Assembly (NCBI RefSeq): GCF_900101595.1
Contig: NZ_FMYY01000011.1
Location: 10,173 to 74,172 of the forward strand
Length of the DNA: 64,000 bases
Direction: 5' to 3'
Source of the DNA: Paenibacillus sp. cl123
GTDB taxonomy: Bacteria > Bacillota > Bacilli > Paenibacillales > NBRC-103111
The notes under the pieces are model-generated. The model searched no databases. It worked only from the letters and a program-made list of their open reading frames with translations, and was not told where the DNA came from. Shown here in pieces: positions 26,201 through 34,729 of this stretch. The translations under genes were made by a program, and so were the position numbers. Positions within the stretch are counted from its first letter, which is position 1; every line of letters begins with the position of its first letter.

Positions 26201-27336
26201 TCATTGGGATTGTTACGGAAGTACTCCTTAATATTTTCGATCGCGACCTGGACTGTTGCAGGGTTGCTAAAGCAAGGCTGCCAACCTGTGTACGCGCCGG
26301 GAGCTGGTGGTCGATTATTCGGATAGAAGTTCGGATAAGCTGTCGTATCTCCATATTTGGTAACCGGGAAAAGGGTAAACATATTATGACCAAGTTTGAT
26401 TTCTGACGTAGATAGTGTACGATTTTCACGTTGCCACTTATAACGAACATCGCCATAACTGCCATCGCTCATATTCATGGATCGCCGCAACGAGAAGGCA
26501 GTTGGCTCGTCCCTCCAGCGTTCCGCCGGCATCACAAGTTCATTCAAATGCGGTACATCTGTCCACTCATCGCTTGGGAATAGCCATGTAACGCCTACGT
26601 ACTTCTCCAAAAAGGCATATACGCCATTACGTGTTCCGACCGAGGTCGGGCTCGTAATGATTAATTGCGTCCCGGATGGAGCGATGATGAAGCCATCCGC
26701 ATGCAGGGCTGCCACTTCTGAAGCAAGTGCTTGATCCTCGGGATAAGAGCCTTCCCCGATACGCAGCAGGATTGTCGATGGCTCCAGATTTAGACTCCCA
26801 AGCTGACCAACGGTATAGATCGGGAGTTTAACTCCTGTAGAGCGCTCTATGTAATCCGACATCGCGTCCGCCGCTTCATTGATTTCTGCGCCGCTCTGTT
26901 CAGGTTTTACAATAACCGCATGAGCTTGACCGCCATGGACGATGTACAGCGGCGGATTTGAAGCAGGTACTTCTCCTTTCAGCGCCGCTGTAACCGCTTT
27001 CTCCAACTCGGTTTTTGCGGCTTCGGTTATATTTTTCTGCATCCCCTTGTTGGTCAGATGCTTCAGGAAATCTTCCATCTTCTTGCGTGCCTGCGCAATC
27101 GTGCTTTTCCCTAACTGATGCTTGGCTTGTTGCAATGCGTTATCGAGCTGCTTGGACAGCGGGTGCCGAACATCACCTGATCCGATCAACGAATCTAGCA
27201 ACGTTTGCACCTGATTGATCTGGCTTAGCGTCAGACTATCCGGCGCTTGCGCAGTGGTAGTGTTGGTCAACCCGGCCATTGAAATGAAAACCAAGGCTCC
27301 AACCCACATCCACAACATCCACTTTTGCTTCAACAT
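23281..27336 (-). CDS. Giant secreted DUF4838 protein with FIMAH-like and tandem carbohydrate-binding modules
   Basis: The 1351-residue exoprotein opens with a signal peptide (WMWVGALVFISMAGLTNTTTAQA). A helical FIMAH-like domain follows (about 35-115; ILTLSQINQVQTLLD-type heptads, KQLDNALQQAKHQL). The DUF4838 region with its alpha-glucuronidase-like N-domain (about 130-680; ADGFIIAPSGTQLIITSPTS, YAFLEKYVGVTWLFPSDEW) comes next. Three carbohydrate-binding-like beta domains end it (about 790-930, 1035-1190, 1195-1351). The last two are near-identical tandem copies, and the 474-bp DNA repeat shows recent duplication. RBS AAAGGAGGAG precedes ATG. DUF4838 proteins are linked to glycan degradation (GH67-like neighbours). 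The gene is divergent from an AraC regulator, and both are clearly poorer in GC than the surroundings. Confidence 0.9.
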   Translation of the reverse strand: MLKQKWMLWMWVGALVFISMAGLTNTTTAQAPDSLTLSQINQVQTLLDSLIGSGDVRHPLSKQLDNALQQAKHQLGKSTIAQARKKMEDFLKHLTNKGMQKNITEAAKTELEKAVTAALKGEVPASNPPLYIVHGGQAHAVIVKPEQSGAEINEAADAMSDYIERSTGVKLPIYTVGQLGSLNLEPSTILLRIGEGSYPEDQALASEVAALHADGFIIAPSGTQLIITSPTSVGTRNGVYAFLEKYVGVTWLFPSDEWTDVPHLNELVMPAERWRDEPTAFSLRRSMNMSDGSYGDVRYKWQRENRTLSTSEIKLGHNMFTLFPVTKYGDTTAYPNFYPNNRPPAPGAYTGWQPCFSNPATVQVAIENIKEYFRNNPNEISFSLVVNDSNGFCEMNPAHPGYPANPAKNSVGLPHMSEIYYTWVNDVVSGVIADPLYANKWFSVYAYEAVIDPPAFPLHPQVIPVVTKDRLAWVDEEVEQKGKAQFDAWKEKATTLGWYDYMESFAYHAPRVYPHLVKDLYDYAVDHDVKLHHWDMHPVLGDGPQPWIIAKLGWNENQDVDVLLDHWYQAAVGSKAAADLKAYFEMWETFWRTEARASSWFQSSKDDVYLTMRNSSYLLLAQDEFVQGRTLLESVLAKAETPEQKLRAEQLLLQYEYYEASAYSYQSQRQINKPDNAVEALAILNELDNTLESRLSASKRRAEFIQEFSKNPTLKYPVNPVTYNEVWTGWNANEFWYTKDFLNSCVTCDVYSEIKQKLHAFQQDFARPNLREFANLLNRIDLENSLADNASFEDGTATWNLWKPDGTATIAVTNQNANSGLKSLVFTNAKQAGVWKNIDVKPGLLAGSVKFFTPAGTTSQGTVQIVIELHTEKGKSTYFSKAMTLADYAGKWTEVTFFDELPAQIDGYDIKNILINTQIKNAAEATVYLDDIGVYQVEYGAAFGSFDKIIRATHPGTLNVPVTITNNKPYALSVDVTSTATNGLALVFENPVTVPANQSVRVDGALTIPSSLAEGHYVIDVKLQIGGQDVVSTSIEIFYSKNILLNPGFEQVTNSIATGWQGTWTTGEAAVASGNSHSGNRALKLTKESGNTLVKQQVSVIGGETYDLSAWLKSEVISSGKTQIKVELYKDVLGAAGYVSEFNSQPYYNVAEWQEAKMQFKVPENANIAVIYLRVFGPGTAYFDDVVLEKVERPQIVNLLTNPGFEQVTNLIATGWQGTWTTGETSVTSGKSHSGNNALKLIKAAASGGTLVKQQLPVNGGETYDLSAWLQSEVTSTGKTQIKVELYKDVLGAAGYVSEFNSQPYYNVAEWQEAKMQFKVPENANIAVIYLRVFGPGTAYFDDVVLAKISP
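23292..24205. repeat. Two tandem 474-bp repeats encoding duplicated C-terminal modules
   Basis: The segment starting CACCACATCATCAAAATATG at 23302 recurs at 23776, a period of 474 bases (158 codons). Both copies continue with almost the same bases through the module; only scattered changes separate them. Confidence 0.92.
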
Positions 27337-27353
27337 AATTCTCCTCCTTTTAA

Positions 27354-27371
27354 AAAGAAATCGATTTCTTT
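27354..27371. promoter_or_regulatory. Perfect 18-bp palindrome in the leader of the DUF4838 gene
   Basis: AAAGAAATCGATTTCTTT is exactly self-complementary and lies directly upstream of the AAAAGGAGGAG ribosome binding site. It is placed to act as an operator or to fold in the leader RNA. Confidence 0.6.
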
Positions 27372-27576
27372 CGAAATAGTAAATTCCCCATCCACTTGTC
27401 TGATGTGAACTCTCTGCTCGAACTTACTTATAAAGTTACCATCGAGGGTTACAGAAAATCTACGAAGCATCTTGCTATCTTTTTGTATATTCTTGCTGTT
27501 CATCATCGGCTTTATAAAAAATAGCGTATAATGAACAGTATCCGAGGAAGCGCTTGCAAAGAGGAGGGGCCATCAC

Positions 27577-28446
27577 ATGGAAACACAACAGCAGACGATA
27601 GACTATAACCAACGATTCCCATTCAAAATAACGCGAGTCAAGCGAATGAATAACAATTATCTCGTCCTGCCGCACTGGCACGAACAACTGGAAATCATTC
27701 AAGTGGTTTCAGGTACCGTTCAAGTTAAAGTCGACGAGCTAACTTACGTCGGTGAAGAAGGCGATATTTTCTTTTTTAACAGTCGCCAGGTTCATTCTGT
27801 GATGAATACAGACGAAGAGGTCGATCCTATGATCCAGGGTATGCTCTTCGATCGAGTTTTGCTGTACCGTGCAGTTGCAAACCAGGAAACAGAACTATGG
27901 ATTTCATTATTGTTGGGACATCGAAAAATCCGCAACCACTATAAACCTGCCCATAAACTTTGGCCAAAATTAAATGAAGGGTTCAACACGGTAAATGAAG
28001 AACATACATCAAAGCTTATTGGCTATGAATTGTTAATTATTTCGGAAATCTATTCATTTATCGTATCCATTTTGCGCATGTATGCAATTGAAATTAGCTT
28101 AGATGTAAGTCCTGTCCGCTACATTGAACAATACGCAAAGTTGAAGCCAGCAGTGGATTACATAGAAAAACAGTATGCGAATAAAATAAATTTAGAGGAA
28201 ATTAGCAGTCAGTCCAATATGAGTTCCTTTCATTTTTCACGTGAATTTAAGAAGCTGTTCGGGATGACGCCTATGCAAATGGTTACCGATGTTCGCTTAC
28301 ACCGTGCCAAACAACTGCTCTTGGATTCAAACATTAGTATTACGGAGGTTGCCGCTTTAATCGGATTTTACGATGTAGGGCATTTCAGTAAAGTTTTTAA
28401 ACAAAAAAATGGGTACACACCCTTACAGTTTCGAAAAGGAATTTGA
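27577..28446 (+). CDS. AraC-family transcriptional regulator
   Basis: This 289-residue protein has an N-terminal cupin sensor (about 20-110; LPHWHEQLEIIQVVSGTVQVKV, FFFNSRQVHSV) and a C-terminal double-HTH AraC domain (about 190-289; ISSQSNMSSFHFSREFKKLFGMTPMQMV and EVAALIGFYDVGHFSKVFKQKNGYTPLQFR). GAGGAGGGGC precedes the ATG. It is divergent from the DUF4838 gene and shares its AT-rich composition, so it likely controls that gene in response to a glycan-derived sugar. A weak cre-like element (11 of 14) lies at 27545-27558. Confidence 0.93.
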   Translation: METQQQTIDYNQRFPFKITRVKRMNNNYLVLPHWHEQLEIIQVVSGTVQVKVDELTYVGEEGDIFFFNSRQVHSVMNTDEEVDPMIQGMLFDRVLLYRAVANQETELWISLLLGHRKIRNHYKPAHKLWPKLNEGFNTVNEEHTSKLIGYELLIISEIYSFIVSILRMYAIEISLDVSPVRYIEQYAKLKPAVDYIEKQYANKINLEEISSQSNMSSFHFSREFKKLFGMTPMQMVTDVRLHRAKQLLLDSNISITEVAALIGFYDVGHFSKVFKQKNGYTPLQFRKGI

Positions 28447-28464
28447 TCGATAAGAACGACGTAA

Positions 28465-28501
28465 AAACGCGTAGACCGGTATACAGCGGCTCTACGCGTT
28501 A
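28465..28501. terminator. Terminator between AraC and the IclR operon
   Basis: AACGCGTAGA (28466-28475) pairs perfectly with TCTACGCGTT (28491-28500). The run of A at 28463-28467 gives a T-tract on the minus strand, so it mainly ends the IclR operon. Confidence 0.82.
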
Positions 28502-28510
28502 CATATTCCG

Positions 28511-29302
28511 TCAAGGCCCTTGTACATATCCAAGCTTGCGGGAAGCGACTGCAGCCGCTTCCCGTAAATGCACGGCGATTTCAGGCACCTTATCCGCTGC
28601 GAAGCGATGCGCAGCGCCGGACAGGCTGATCGCTCCCAGCGGATGGCCATGCAGATCAAACACAGGAGCCGCCAGACAGCGGGCACCTTCGACGATTTCC
28701 TGATCGTCAAGCGCGTAGCCCATCGTGCGGATATGCTCCAGCTCCGCGAACAGCTTATCTTCCGACACGATCGTATTCGGCATTATGGCAGGCAGTCCGT
28801 ATGACGCTACCAGCTCATGAACGGCGCTCTGCGGCAAATAGGCCGCAATCGCCTTGCCAATTGCCGTGGCGTGAAACGGCGACCGTGATCCGATAGCATC
28901 CGTCATGCGCAGCGCATGTGTGCTTTCGATAATCTCCACATAGAGAACGCTGCCCCCCACCAAAACCCCCAAATTGACCGTGTCGCCGTACCGTTCGGAC
29001 AACCGCTTCATTTCCTGCAAGGCAGCCGAGCGGAGTGTATTGCGCTCCAGCAAGTTTCGCGTCAGCATCAGTTGCTTGTACCCCAGGCAATACTTGCCAT
29101 CCTCGTCGCTGCGGCTGATGAATCCCCGATTCTCCAGCGTAAGCACAATCCGGTATGTCGACGATTTGGGCTGTTCCAGCAGCTCATTCAATTCGATCAA
29201 GCTGAGGGACCCGCGATCGGCCAGCAGTTCGAGCAGATCCAGCGCTTTGTCGATCGATTGGATCGTATAGCGTCCCTGTCTCTCTTCCTCTTCCTTATTC
29301 AT
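28511..29302 (-). CDS. IclR-family transcriptional regulator (KdgR-like)
   Basis: This 263-residue protein has an N-terminal winged HTH (about 12-70; SIDKALDLLELLADRGSLSL, KSSTYRIVLTLENRGFISR) and a C-terminal effector domain (about 85-260; NLGVLVGGSVLYVEIIES, PFHATAIGKAIAAYLP, ARCLAAPVFDLHGHPLGAISLSG). It is the last gene of a nine-gene minus-strand operon and probably autoregulates through the GAAAC-N4-GTTTC site on the operon promoter. IclR members of this group usually sense sugar acids or other carboxylic intermediates. Confidence 0.93.
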   Translation of the reverse strand: MNKEEEERQGRYTIQSIDKALDLLELLADRGSLSLIELNELLEQPKSSTYRIVLTLENRGFISRSDEDGKYCLGYKQLMLTRNLLERNTLRSAALQEMKRLSERYGDTVNLGVLVGGSVLYVEIIESTHALRMTDAIGSRSPFHATAIGKAIAAYLPQSAVHELVASYGLPAIMPNTIVSEDKLFAELEHIRTMGYALDDQEIVEGARCLAAPVFDLHGHPLGAISLSGAAHRFAADKVPEIAVHLREAAAVASRKLGYVQGP

Positions 29303-29344
29303 TGCTCGTTCCTCCGTCTAACGCATAAGTCTGATCGTCCATTA

Positions 29345-30103
29345 TCAGGATAACTTAATGACCTGCCCTCCATCAACCACCAGACAATGGCCCGTCATAT
29401 AGCGCGAATCGCCGGAGGCGAGAAACAGCGCCGCATCGGCGATTTCATCCGGCTGTCCGACCCGTCCCATCGGGATCGTGTGCAAGTACGGCCCGAGCGC
29501 AGCCGGGTTACCGATCAGCGGCTTGGTCAGCCGCGTCTCGATCATGCCCGGGCACAAGGCATTGACGCGAATACCGAGCGGCGCCAGCTCGAGCGCCATC
29601 GACATGGTGAGCAAGTTGATGCCGCCTTTGGTTGCGTTGTAGTGCGCCTGGTCCGCTTCCGCCGCAAGACCGTTTACGCTCGACATGTTGATAATTGAGC
29701 CGCCTTCCCCGCGCTTCACCATCTCCCGCGCGACAGCCTGACCGACAAGAAACGTGCCTTTCAAGTTGATCGCCATGTGCTGCTCCCAGTCCTCTTCGCT
29801 AATGTCCAGGAAAGGAGAGGGTCGGCAGATTCCCGCATTGTTGACCAGCACGTCAATCGTCCCCCACTGATCCTGAACCGTCCGGACCATGTTCGCCACA
29901 TCGGCCGCCCTTTGCACGTCGCCGCAAATCGCAATGGCGTCCCCGCCTTGCTCTTTGATTTCGGCAACTGCCTGCTCCAGCGTTTCCTTGTCCCGCCCCG
30001 TTATGGCGATGCGGGCTCCCTCAGTTCCGAAGCGGGCAGCAATCGCTTTGCCGATTCCCGCAGAACCTCCCGTTATCAAAGCAATTTTGCCGCTTAGTCT
30101 CAT
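29345..30103 (-). CDS. Short-chain dehydrogenase/reductase (SDR)
   Basis: This is a classical SDR of 252 residues: cofactor motif TGGSAGIGKA (about 12-21), NNAGI (about 89), catalytic Ser in NMSSVNG (about 140), YxxxK as YNATK (about 155-159) and C-terminal LVVDGGQ. Acid at the end of the second strand is replaced by Arg (TGRDKE), which favours NADP. ATG at 30103 is chosen, with AGAGGGG upstream; the frame extends to 30151. In the operon it could oxidise a hydroxyl group of a sugar acid or hydroxy-amino acid; substrate is not visible. Confidence 0.92.
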   Translation of the reverse strand: MRLSGKIALITGGSAGIGKAIAARFGTEGARIAITGRDKETLEQAVAEIKEQGGDAIAICGDVQRAADVANMVRTVQDQWGTIDVLVNNAGICRPSPFLDISEEDWEQHMAINLKGTFLVGQAVAREMVKRGEGGSIINMSSVNGLAAEADQAHYNATKGGINLLTMSMALELAPLGIRVNALCPGMIETRLTKPLIGNPAALGPYLHTIPMGRVGQPDEIADAALFLASGDSRYMTGHCLVVDGGQVIKLS

Positions 30104-30160
30104 CTCGTTACCCCTCTCTTCTATTTGTTGGTTGCATCCGGCCTGCCGCAAAGCCGCGAA

Positions 30161-31474
30161 TTACAAGCCTGCCAACGCCCGGTGGACCGACTCGAGCGTC
30201 GACTCGACTTCCGGTTCGCCATGCGCCGCCGAAACATACCATAAGCCGCTTGCACGGACAAGCACGCCCTCTTCAAGCAACCGCTCGGCGAATCTGGCAT
30301 AGCGGGAGGCATCCCGCTTGTTGAACGAGGCGAAATCCTCCACTTTGGTTTCATCCGTAAACATCATATGGAACACGGGGCCTGCCTGGTTGATCAAGCC
30401 GGGAATGCCTCGCTTGACCAGAAGCGATCGGATGCCCTGCACCAGCTTGTCGGCTGTTTGCTCCATCTGCCGGTATACCGAACCGCCGTTTTTGCCCAGT
30501 TCGCCCAGTGTTGCCAGCGCCGCCGCCGTTGCCGCGCAATTGCCGTTCAACGTGCCCAGATGGCTGACGGTTCCGTCTTCGATCAGCGCCATAATGTCCG
30601 CCTTGCCGGCCACGCCGCTGATCGCGATGCCTCCCCCCATCGCCTTGCCGATCGTAACCAGATCCGGCATCAGTCCAAACTTGCCGTGAGCCCCTCCGAG
30701 ACCGAGCCTGAAGCCGGTGATCACTTCATCCATAATCATGACGATGCCGAGCTCGCCGGTCAACTCACGCATCCGCTGCAGATAGCCAGGCTTCGGATGG
30801 ATGCAGCCCGAGTTGCACATCACGGGTTCCGTGATGACCGCTGCAATATCAGCTTTTTCCTGCCGCAACACCGCTTCCAACGCTTCAGCGTCGTTCCAAG
30901 GCAGCAGGATGACATCCTGCAGACTAAGCGCGCTTTGCCCCCCCGTGCCGGGAACGATATGGCTGTCTGCTGCGCCGGCTGCCGCGGATTGCCGCATATC
31001 TGCGCTTGGAAACGAGGTGAAAATCGCATCCGACCAGCCGTGGTAATGGCCGTGAAACCGGACAACCTTCCGTTTGCCCGTGTAAGCCCGCGCAAGACGG
31101 AGCGCCAGCATGACGGCTTCGGTTCCTGAGCCGCTGAGCGCGACCCGTTCAGCGCAGGGCAGCAATTCCGTCAACAGCTTGGCCAGCTCGATCTCGCCCT
31201 TATGCTGCAAGCCATACGTGACGCTGTTACGCAGCGCTTCGCCTACTCCCTCTATCAAGGAAGGATGCGCATGGCCGAGAATCAGCGGACCGTAAGCGAG
31301 CAGATAATCGATATATTCATGGCCGTCCACATCCCTAACGCGCGGCCCGCTGCCGGACGCCGCAAACAGGGGCGTCGGCTTCATCGCGCTGCGCAGCGAG
31401 GAGGCCACGCCTCCAGACAAATAGCGTTTGGATTCGGCCAACAGCCGTTGTGATGTTTCATAATTTCTAGACAT
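30161..31474 (-). CDS. Class III aminotransferase, HemL-like (glutamate-1-semialdehyde aminomutase family)
   Basis: This 437-residue PLP enzyme starts MSRNYETSQRLLAESKRYLSGGVASS and has the family landmarks GPLILGHAHP, SGTEAVMLALRLARAYTGK, FHGHYHGWSD, MDEVITGFRLG and GKAMGGG with the PLP lysine. It is HemL-like in layout but sits in a catabolic operon away from heme genes, so it more likely transfers an amino group in amino-acid or amino-alcohol breakdown. Key HemL residues for the 4,5-diamino mechanism cannot be judged by eye. ATG at 31474 follows GAAGGAGGACAAGAA. It lies 17 bases after the MlrC stop. Confidence 0.88.
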   Translation of the reverse strand: MSRNYETSQRLLAESKRYLSGGVASSLRSAMKPTPLFAASGSGPRVRDVDGHEYIDYLLAYGPLILGHAHPSLIEGVGEALRNSVTYGLQHKGEIELAKLLTELLPCAERVALSGSGTEAVMLALRLARAYTGKRKVVRFHGHYHGWSDAIFTSFPSADMRQSAAAGAADSHIVPGTGGQSALSLQDVILLPWNDAEALEAVLRQEKADIAAVITEPVMCNSGCIHPKPGYLQRMRELTGELGIVMIMDEVITGFRLGLGGAHGKFGLMPDLVTIGKAMGGGIAISGVAGKADIMALIEDGTVSHLGTLNGNCAATAAALATLGELGKNGGSVYRQMEQTADKLVQGIRSLLVKRGIPGLINQAGPVFHMMFTDETKVEDFASFNKRDASRYARFAERLLEEGVLVRASGLWYVSAAHGEPEVESTLESVHRALAGL

Positions 31475-31491
31475 TTCTTGTCCTCCTTCGA

Positions 31492-32982
31492 TCAATCAAG
31501 CATCAGATTTGGCTCTGCGTCAAGCGGATAGGCCGGTCTCCGCACCTGGCGATACTCGAAATGCCGTAAATTCGCGCTGCAGCATCCAGGCGAATCGACG
31601 TGAATGACGCGTTTGGCGAACGAGCCGAACGCGGCTTGCCAGGCGATGGCCGATTTGACGACGATAATTTTGAAATCATCCGGCCATAGGCCGACGCTCC
31701 GGACATGGCCCAGGTCCCAAGGCGCCGCCCGCTTCTCTGTCAGCACCAGCGTCAATTGTCCGCACTCGACGACTGCCGTATTTCCCATGTCCGCCCGGCC
31801 GCCGGTCATATACGGACCGATATGTCGGTATTTCCCGTCGAACAAAAGCCGCACCTTGCCGCTCACCATGACCGGTTCGCCATGCAGCCGATCGCTTTTG
31901 CCGCCGACCTGACCTTCGAAGGCGGCGCCAACGCCGATCTCAAACGCCCTGCGCACGGCTTCCTTGTCCCTGATGACGATCAGTGCCTTCTGCTGGACGT
32001 TCGTCAAGCAAGCCAGCACATGCGTCGCATCGGCAGGGCCGCCGCCGCCGACATTATCGGAACCCTCGGCGAGAATAACCGGGCCCAGAGGCTCGGCCAG
32101 CGCTGCAGAAACCGCGCTGGCCGGCGGCATCTGGTCGATCTCGAACAGGTCTTTCATCCCGATCGCCATCTGTGCGAGCTCGGATGCGTAACGCTCAGCG
32201 AGTTCCTGATCGCCATCCGTCGTGACGATGAACGACATGCCCGCATCCGCTACATCGCAATAAGGAAATCCGCCGACAACCGTCACATTCAGTACACGGG
32301 GATTCGTTTCCATGTCAAACGCCCGATCCATCAACAGCTTCATGCTTCCCTCTTCGGTCATCATCGCCTGTGGAACGACCAACATGCCCGTATGCGAATA
32401 AGAACGCACAGGTGAAATCTCCCGGCGAATGAGCCGCATCAGAAGATCGAACGCCTCTTCTGCGCGCTCATGCATATCGATGTGGGGATACGTATCGTAG
32501 CCAATGATCACGTCAGCAAGACGCACCATCGTGGGGCTGACATTGCCGTGAAGATCAATCGTCATGGCGATCGGAAATGCGGCGCCGCGCTTTTCGCGGA
32601 TTCTCCGCAGACATTCGCCTTCCAGATCGCCATACTGCTCGGACGCCATCGCACCGTGCATAATGAGTAGGAGGCCGGAAGCCTCCGGGTCGATCGATGC
32701 CACAACCGCATCGATCAGCTCATCCGCCGCTTCGCTGCTCACCATCCCGCTGGGCGTAGCCGCCGCATATAACCCCGGCTTCAGCTCGATGCCATGCCTC
32801 GCAGCCGCATCGATGACACCGCCCATGGAGGTGCGGGTGCCGCTGTAGCGTTCGTAGAAGGCATCTCGCCCTGCGACCCATTCTCCCCGGAAGTTCGCCA
32901 ATTCCGTAAGCCCAGGCGCAAACGTATTGGTTTCATGCAAAATGCCCGCGACGGCGATCCGCACCGATTCCTGTGCAATCAT
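31492..32982 (-). CDS. M81-family metallopeptidase (MlrC-like)
   Basis: The 496-residue protein has the MlrC/DUF1485 signature: IAVAGILHETNTFAPG at the N-terminus, MTIDLHGNVSP and YPHIDMHERAEEA with the presumed zinc Asp/His ligands, and DNVGGGGPADATHVL. MlrC of sphingomonads completes microcystin breakdown, but this family is widespread and its usual substrate is unknown. The ATG overlaps the stop of the M20 gene by four bases (ATGA), indicating translational coupling. Together with the M20 deacylase it suggests turnover of an amide or peptide-like compound. Confidence 0.9.
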   Translation of the reverse strand: MIAQESVRIAVAGILHETNTFAPGLTELANFRGEWVAGRDAFYERYSGTRTSMGGVIDAAARHGIELKPGLYAAATPSGMVSSEAADELIDAVVASIDPEASGLLLIMHGAMASEQYGDLEGECLRRIREKRGAAFPIAMTIDLHGNVSPTMVRLADVIIGYDTYPHIDMHERAEEAFDLLMRLIRREISPVRSYSHTGMLVVPQAMMTEEGSMKLLMDRAFDMETNPRVLNVTVVGGFPYCDVADAGMSFIVTTDGDQELAERYASELAQMAIGMKDLFEIDQMPPASAVSAALAEPLGPVILAEGSDNVGGGGPADATHVLACLTNVQQKALIVIRDKEAVRRAFEIGVGAAFEGQVGGKSDRLHGEPVMVSGKVRLLFDGKYRHIGPYMTGGRADMGNTAVVECGQLTLVLTEKRAAPWDLGHVRSVGLWPDDFKIIVVKSAIAWQAAFGSFAKRVIHVDSPGCCSANLRHFEYRQVRRPAYPLDAEPNLMLD

Positions 32983-34316
32983 GCCTTAACCTCCCTATCA
33001 TCCACTGGGCAAATTCCGCACCATTCCGCCGTCAGCTCCGCATACCATGCAATAAGGCTCAAGTAGCTGTCAATGTCCAAATACTCGTCAGGCGCATGCG
33101 CGTTGCCGCCTGTCGGACCGAGGACAAGCGCAGGTGTGCCGCTATGCAGATTGAACATAAAGGCGTCGCAAGTGAATGGCGCTCCCATCGGTTCGCCGCA
33201 AGGCTTCCCGAGCGAGCGTTCCCCCGCAGATGCGGCGACTTCAAGAAACGTCCGGCTTCGCTCGTCATCCGGCAAAGCGCTTGCTTCGAGGTAACGAATC
33301 ATCGGCGTAATAACGGGCCGGCACGCGCGAAGAATCGGGAACGCGTCAAGCCGGGACTCGTAAAATGCCCACAGCTCCGCGATAAGCCCATCCCCGGTCA
33401 TCCCCGGATAGCCTTCGACCCAGAATCGCACCTCGCCGGCGTCGGACATTTCCGTCACTTCGCGATGCGGGTCCCCGGTCACGATCTGAAACGCGGAGAC
33501 CTCCGCCTCCTTGCTGCTGCGCCACAAATCCGGCGCCGGGTAGCGGTTTCGCAAATGATCCCCAAACTCCCGCAATAATCGGACAAAGTCAACTGCAGCA
33601 TCCAGTGCGTTTACAAGCTGTTCGCCGTTGAAGACGATGCCGTTCTTGCCTGTGAACGCTGCTTTCCATGAACCGCCTCCCAGGTGGGCCGGGTACAGCT
33701 TCAAATTGCTTGGCTCCGGGATAATCGCCATATCCGCATCCGGTCCGTGCAACCGGGCAGCCAGCGCCCCATTGGAGCCGCCGTACTCTTCATCGACGAC
33801 GCTTTCGGCGATGACGTCGCCCTTCAGCTTAACGCCCAAATCTCGCAAGCAACGGATCGCCATGAGCGAGGCGGCCAAGCCGCCTTTCATATCGTAAGCT
33901 CCGCGCCCATACAGCTTGCCGTCCTCGATCGCGCCATCGAACGGAGGAAACCGCCAAGGTTTTCTGCCTTCGTGCACCGTATCTGCGTGGCTTGAAAACA
34001 TCAGCGACCTGCCTCCGCCCTCGCCCCGGAAACGTCCGACGACGTTAGGTCTGTCGGTATAATCCCGGCCCTGCATATAGGCAGGATGAGCCTCGAGCCC
34101 CGGCACCGAAAGGATGTCGTAAACTTCCACTTCCGCACCTTCCGACCTCAGCCATTCGGCCACCCAGTGCTGGAAGGCCCGTTCGTTTCCAAGCGGCGGA
34201 TGATTCACGCTTGCAATCCTGACCAAGCATTGCGCAAGGTCAATCGCTTCTTCGCGATTCGTTGCAACCCACTGGCCGATACGTCGGGATAACGTTTCAA
34301 GCTCCACGCGATTCAC
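32979..34316 (-). CDS. M20-family deacylase/peptidase (ArgE/DapE-like)
   Basis: This 445-residue protein has the M20 metal-site motifs: SSHADTVHEG (first His and the catalytic Asp), GAYDMKGG (bridging Asp) and DEEYGGSNG (catalytic Glu pair), a dimerisation insert in the centre and a closing TGGNAHAPDEYL. It would remove an N-acyl group or cleave a small peptide in the cytoplasm. The start is GTG at 34316, overlapping the RidA stop as GTGA, with AAAGG upstream. The overlaps on both sides place it in the middle of a tightly coupled RidA-M20-MlrC block. Confidence 0.92.
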   Translation of the reverse strand: MNRVELETLSRRIGQWVATNREEAIDLAQCLVRIASVNHPPLGNERAFQHWVAEWLRSEGAEVEVYDILSVPGLEAHPAYMQGRDYTDRPNVVGRFRGEGGGRSLMFSSHADTVHEGRKPWRFPPFDGAIEDGKLYGRGAYDMKGGLAASLMAIRCLRDLGVKLKGDVIAESVVDEEYGGSNGALAARLHGPDADMAIIPEPSNLKLYPAHLGGGSWKAAFTGKNGIVFNGEQLVNALDAAVDFVRLLREFGDHLRNRYPAPDLWRSSKEAEVSAFQIVTGDPHREVTEMSDAGEVRFWVEGYPGMTGDGLIAELWAFYESRLDAFPILRACRPVITPMIRYLEASALPDDERSRTFLEVAASAGERSLGKPCGEPMGAPFTCDAFMFNLHSGTPALVLGPTGGNAHAPDEYLDIDSYLSLIAWYAELTAEWCGICPVDDREVKA

Positions 34317-34711
34317 CCTTTCGTTTCACCGCGCACGGTATGAACGTACGCAACGACATCGATTTCCACCAGATAGTCGCCAATGCCGCTTTGCACCGAG
34401 GTGCGCGCCGGGAACGGACGCTTCATCACGCTTTCATACACCTTGTTATAGCCCGGAAAATCCTCCAGCCGCGAAAGGTATGCGTTCACCTTGACGACAT
34501 GATCGAGGGTCAAGCCCGCCGCAGCCAGGATGGTCTCGATGTTGCGCAGAGACTGCAGAGTCTGCGTTTCAATTGTAGAGCCAACCACTTGGCGCGTTTC
34601 CGGGTCGACACCTACTTGACCCGAAACATAGACGAAATCGCCGGCACGCAAGGCTTGCGAGAATGGAAGTGGAAAATTGGGAGCTTGATCGGAATGAATC
34701 CATTGGGACAT
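34313..34711 (-). CDS. RidA (YjgF/YER057c/UK114) family protein
   Basis: This 132-residue protein has the RidA signatures: FSQALRAGDFVYVSGQVGVDPETRQ, QTLQSLRNIETILAAAGLTLDHVVKVNAYL and RTSVQSGIGDYLVEIDVVAYV. The substrate Arg (FPARTSVQ) is present. RidA enzymes hydrolyse enamine/imine intermediates released by PLP enzymes, so its place between a DSD1-type PLP enzyme and the deacylase is meaningful. GAAGGAG precedes the ATG. Confidence 0.94.
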   Translation of the reverse strand: MSQWIHSDQAPNFPLPFSQALRAGDFVYVSGQVGVDPETRQVVGSTIETQTLQSLRNIETILAAAGLTLDHVVKVNAYLSRLEDFPGYNKVYESVMKRPFPARTSVQSGIGDYLVEIDVVAYVHTVRGETKG

Positions 34712-34729
34712 AACTGTTTTCTCCTTCGC

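Noticed and set aside
27545-27558. cre site before the AraC gene
   Set aside because: Only 11 of 14 positions match, so it is mentioned only as weak context.
31492-32982. Microcystin degradation based on the MlrC-like gene
   Set aside because: No MlrA, MlrB or MlrD homologue is present, and M81 proteins occur widely without that pathway.
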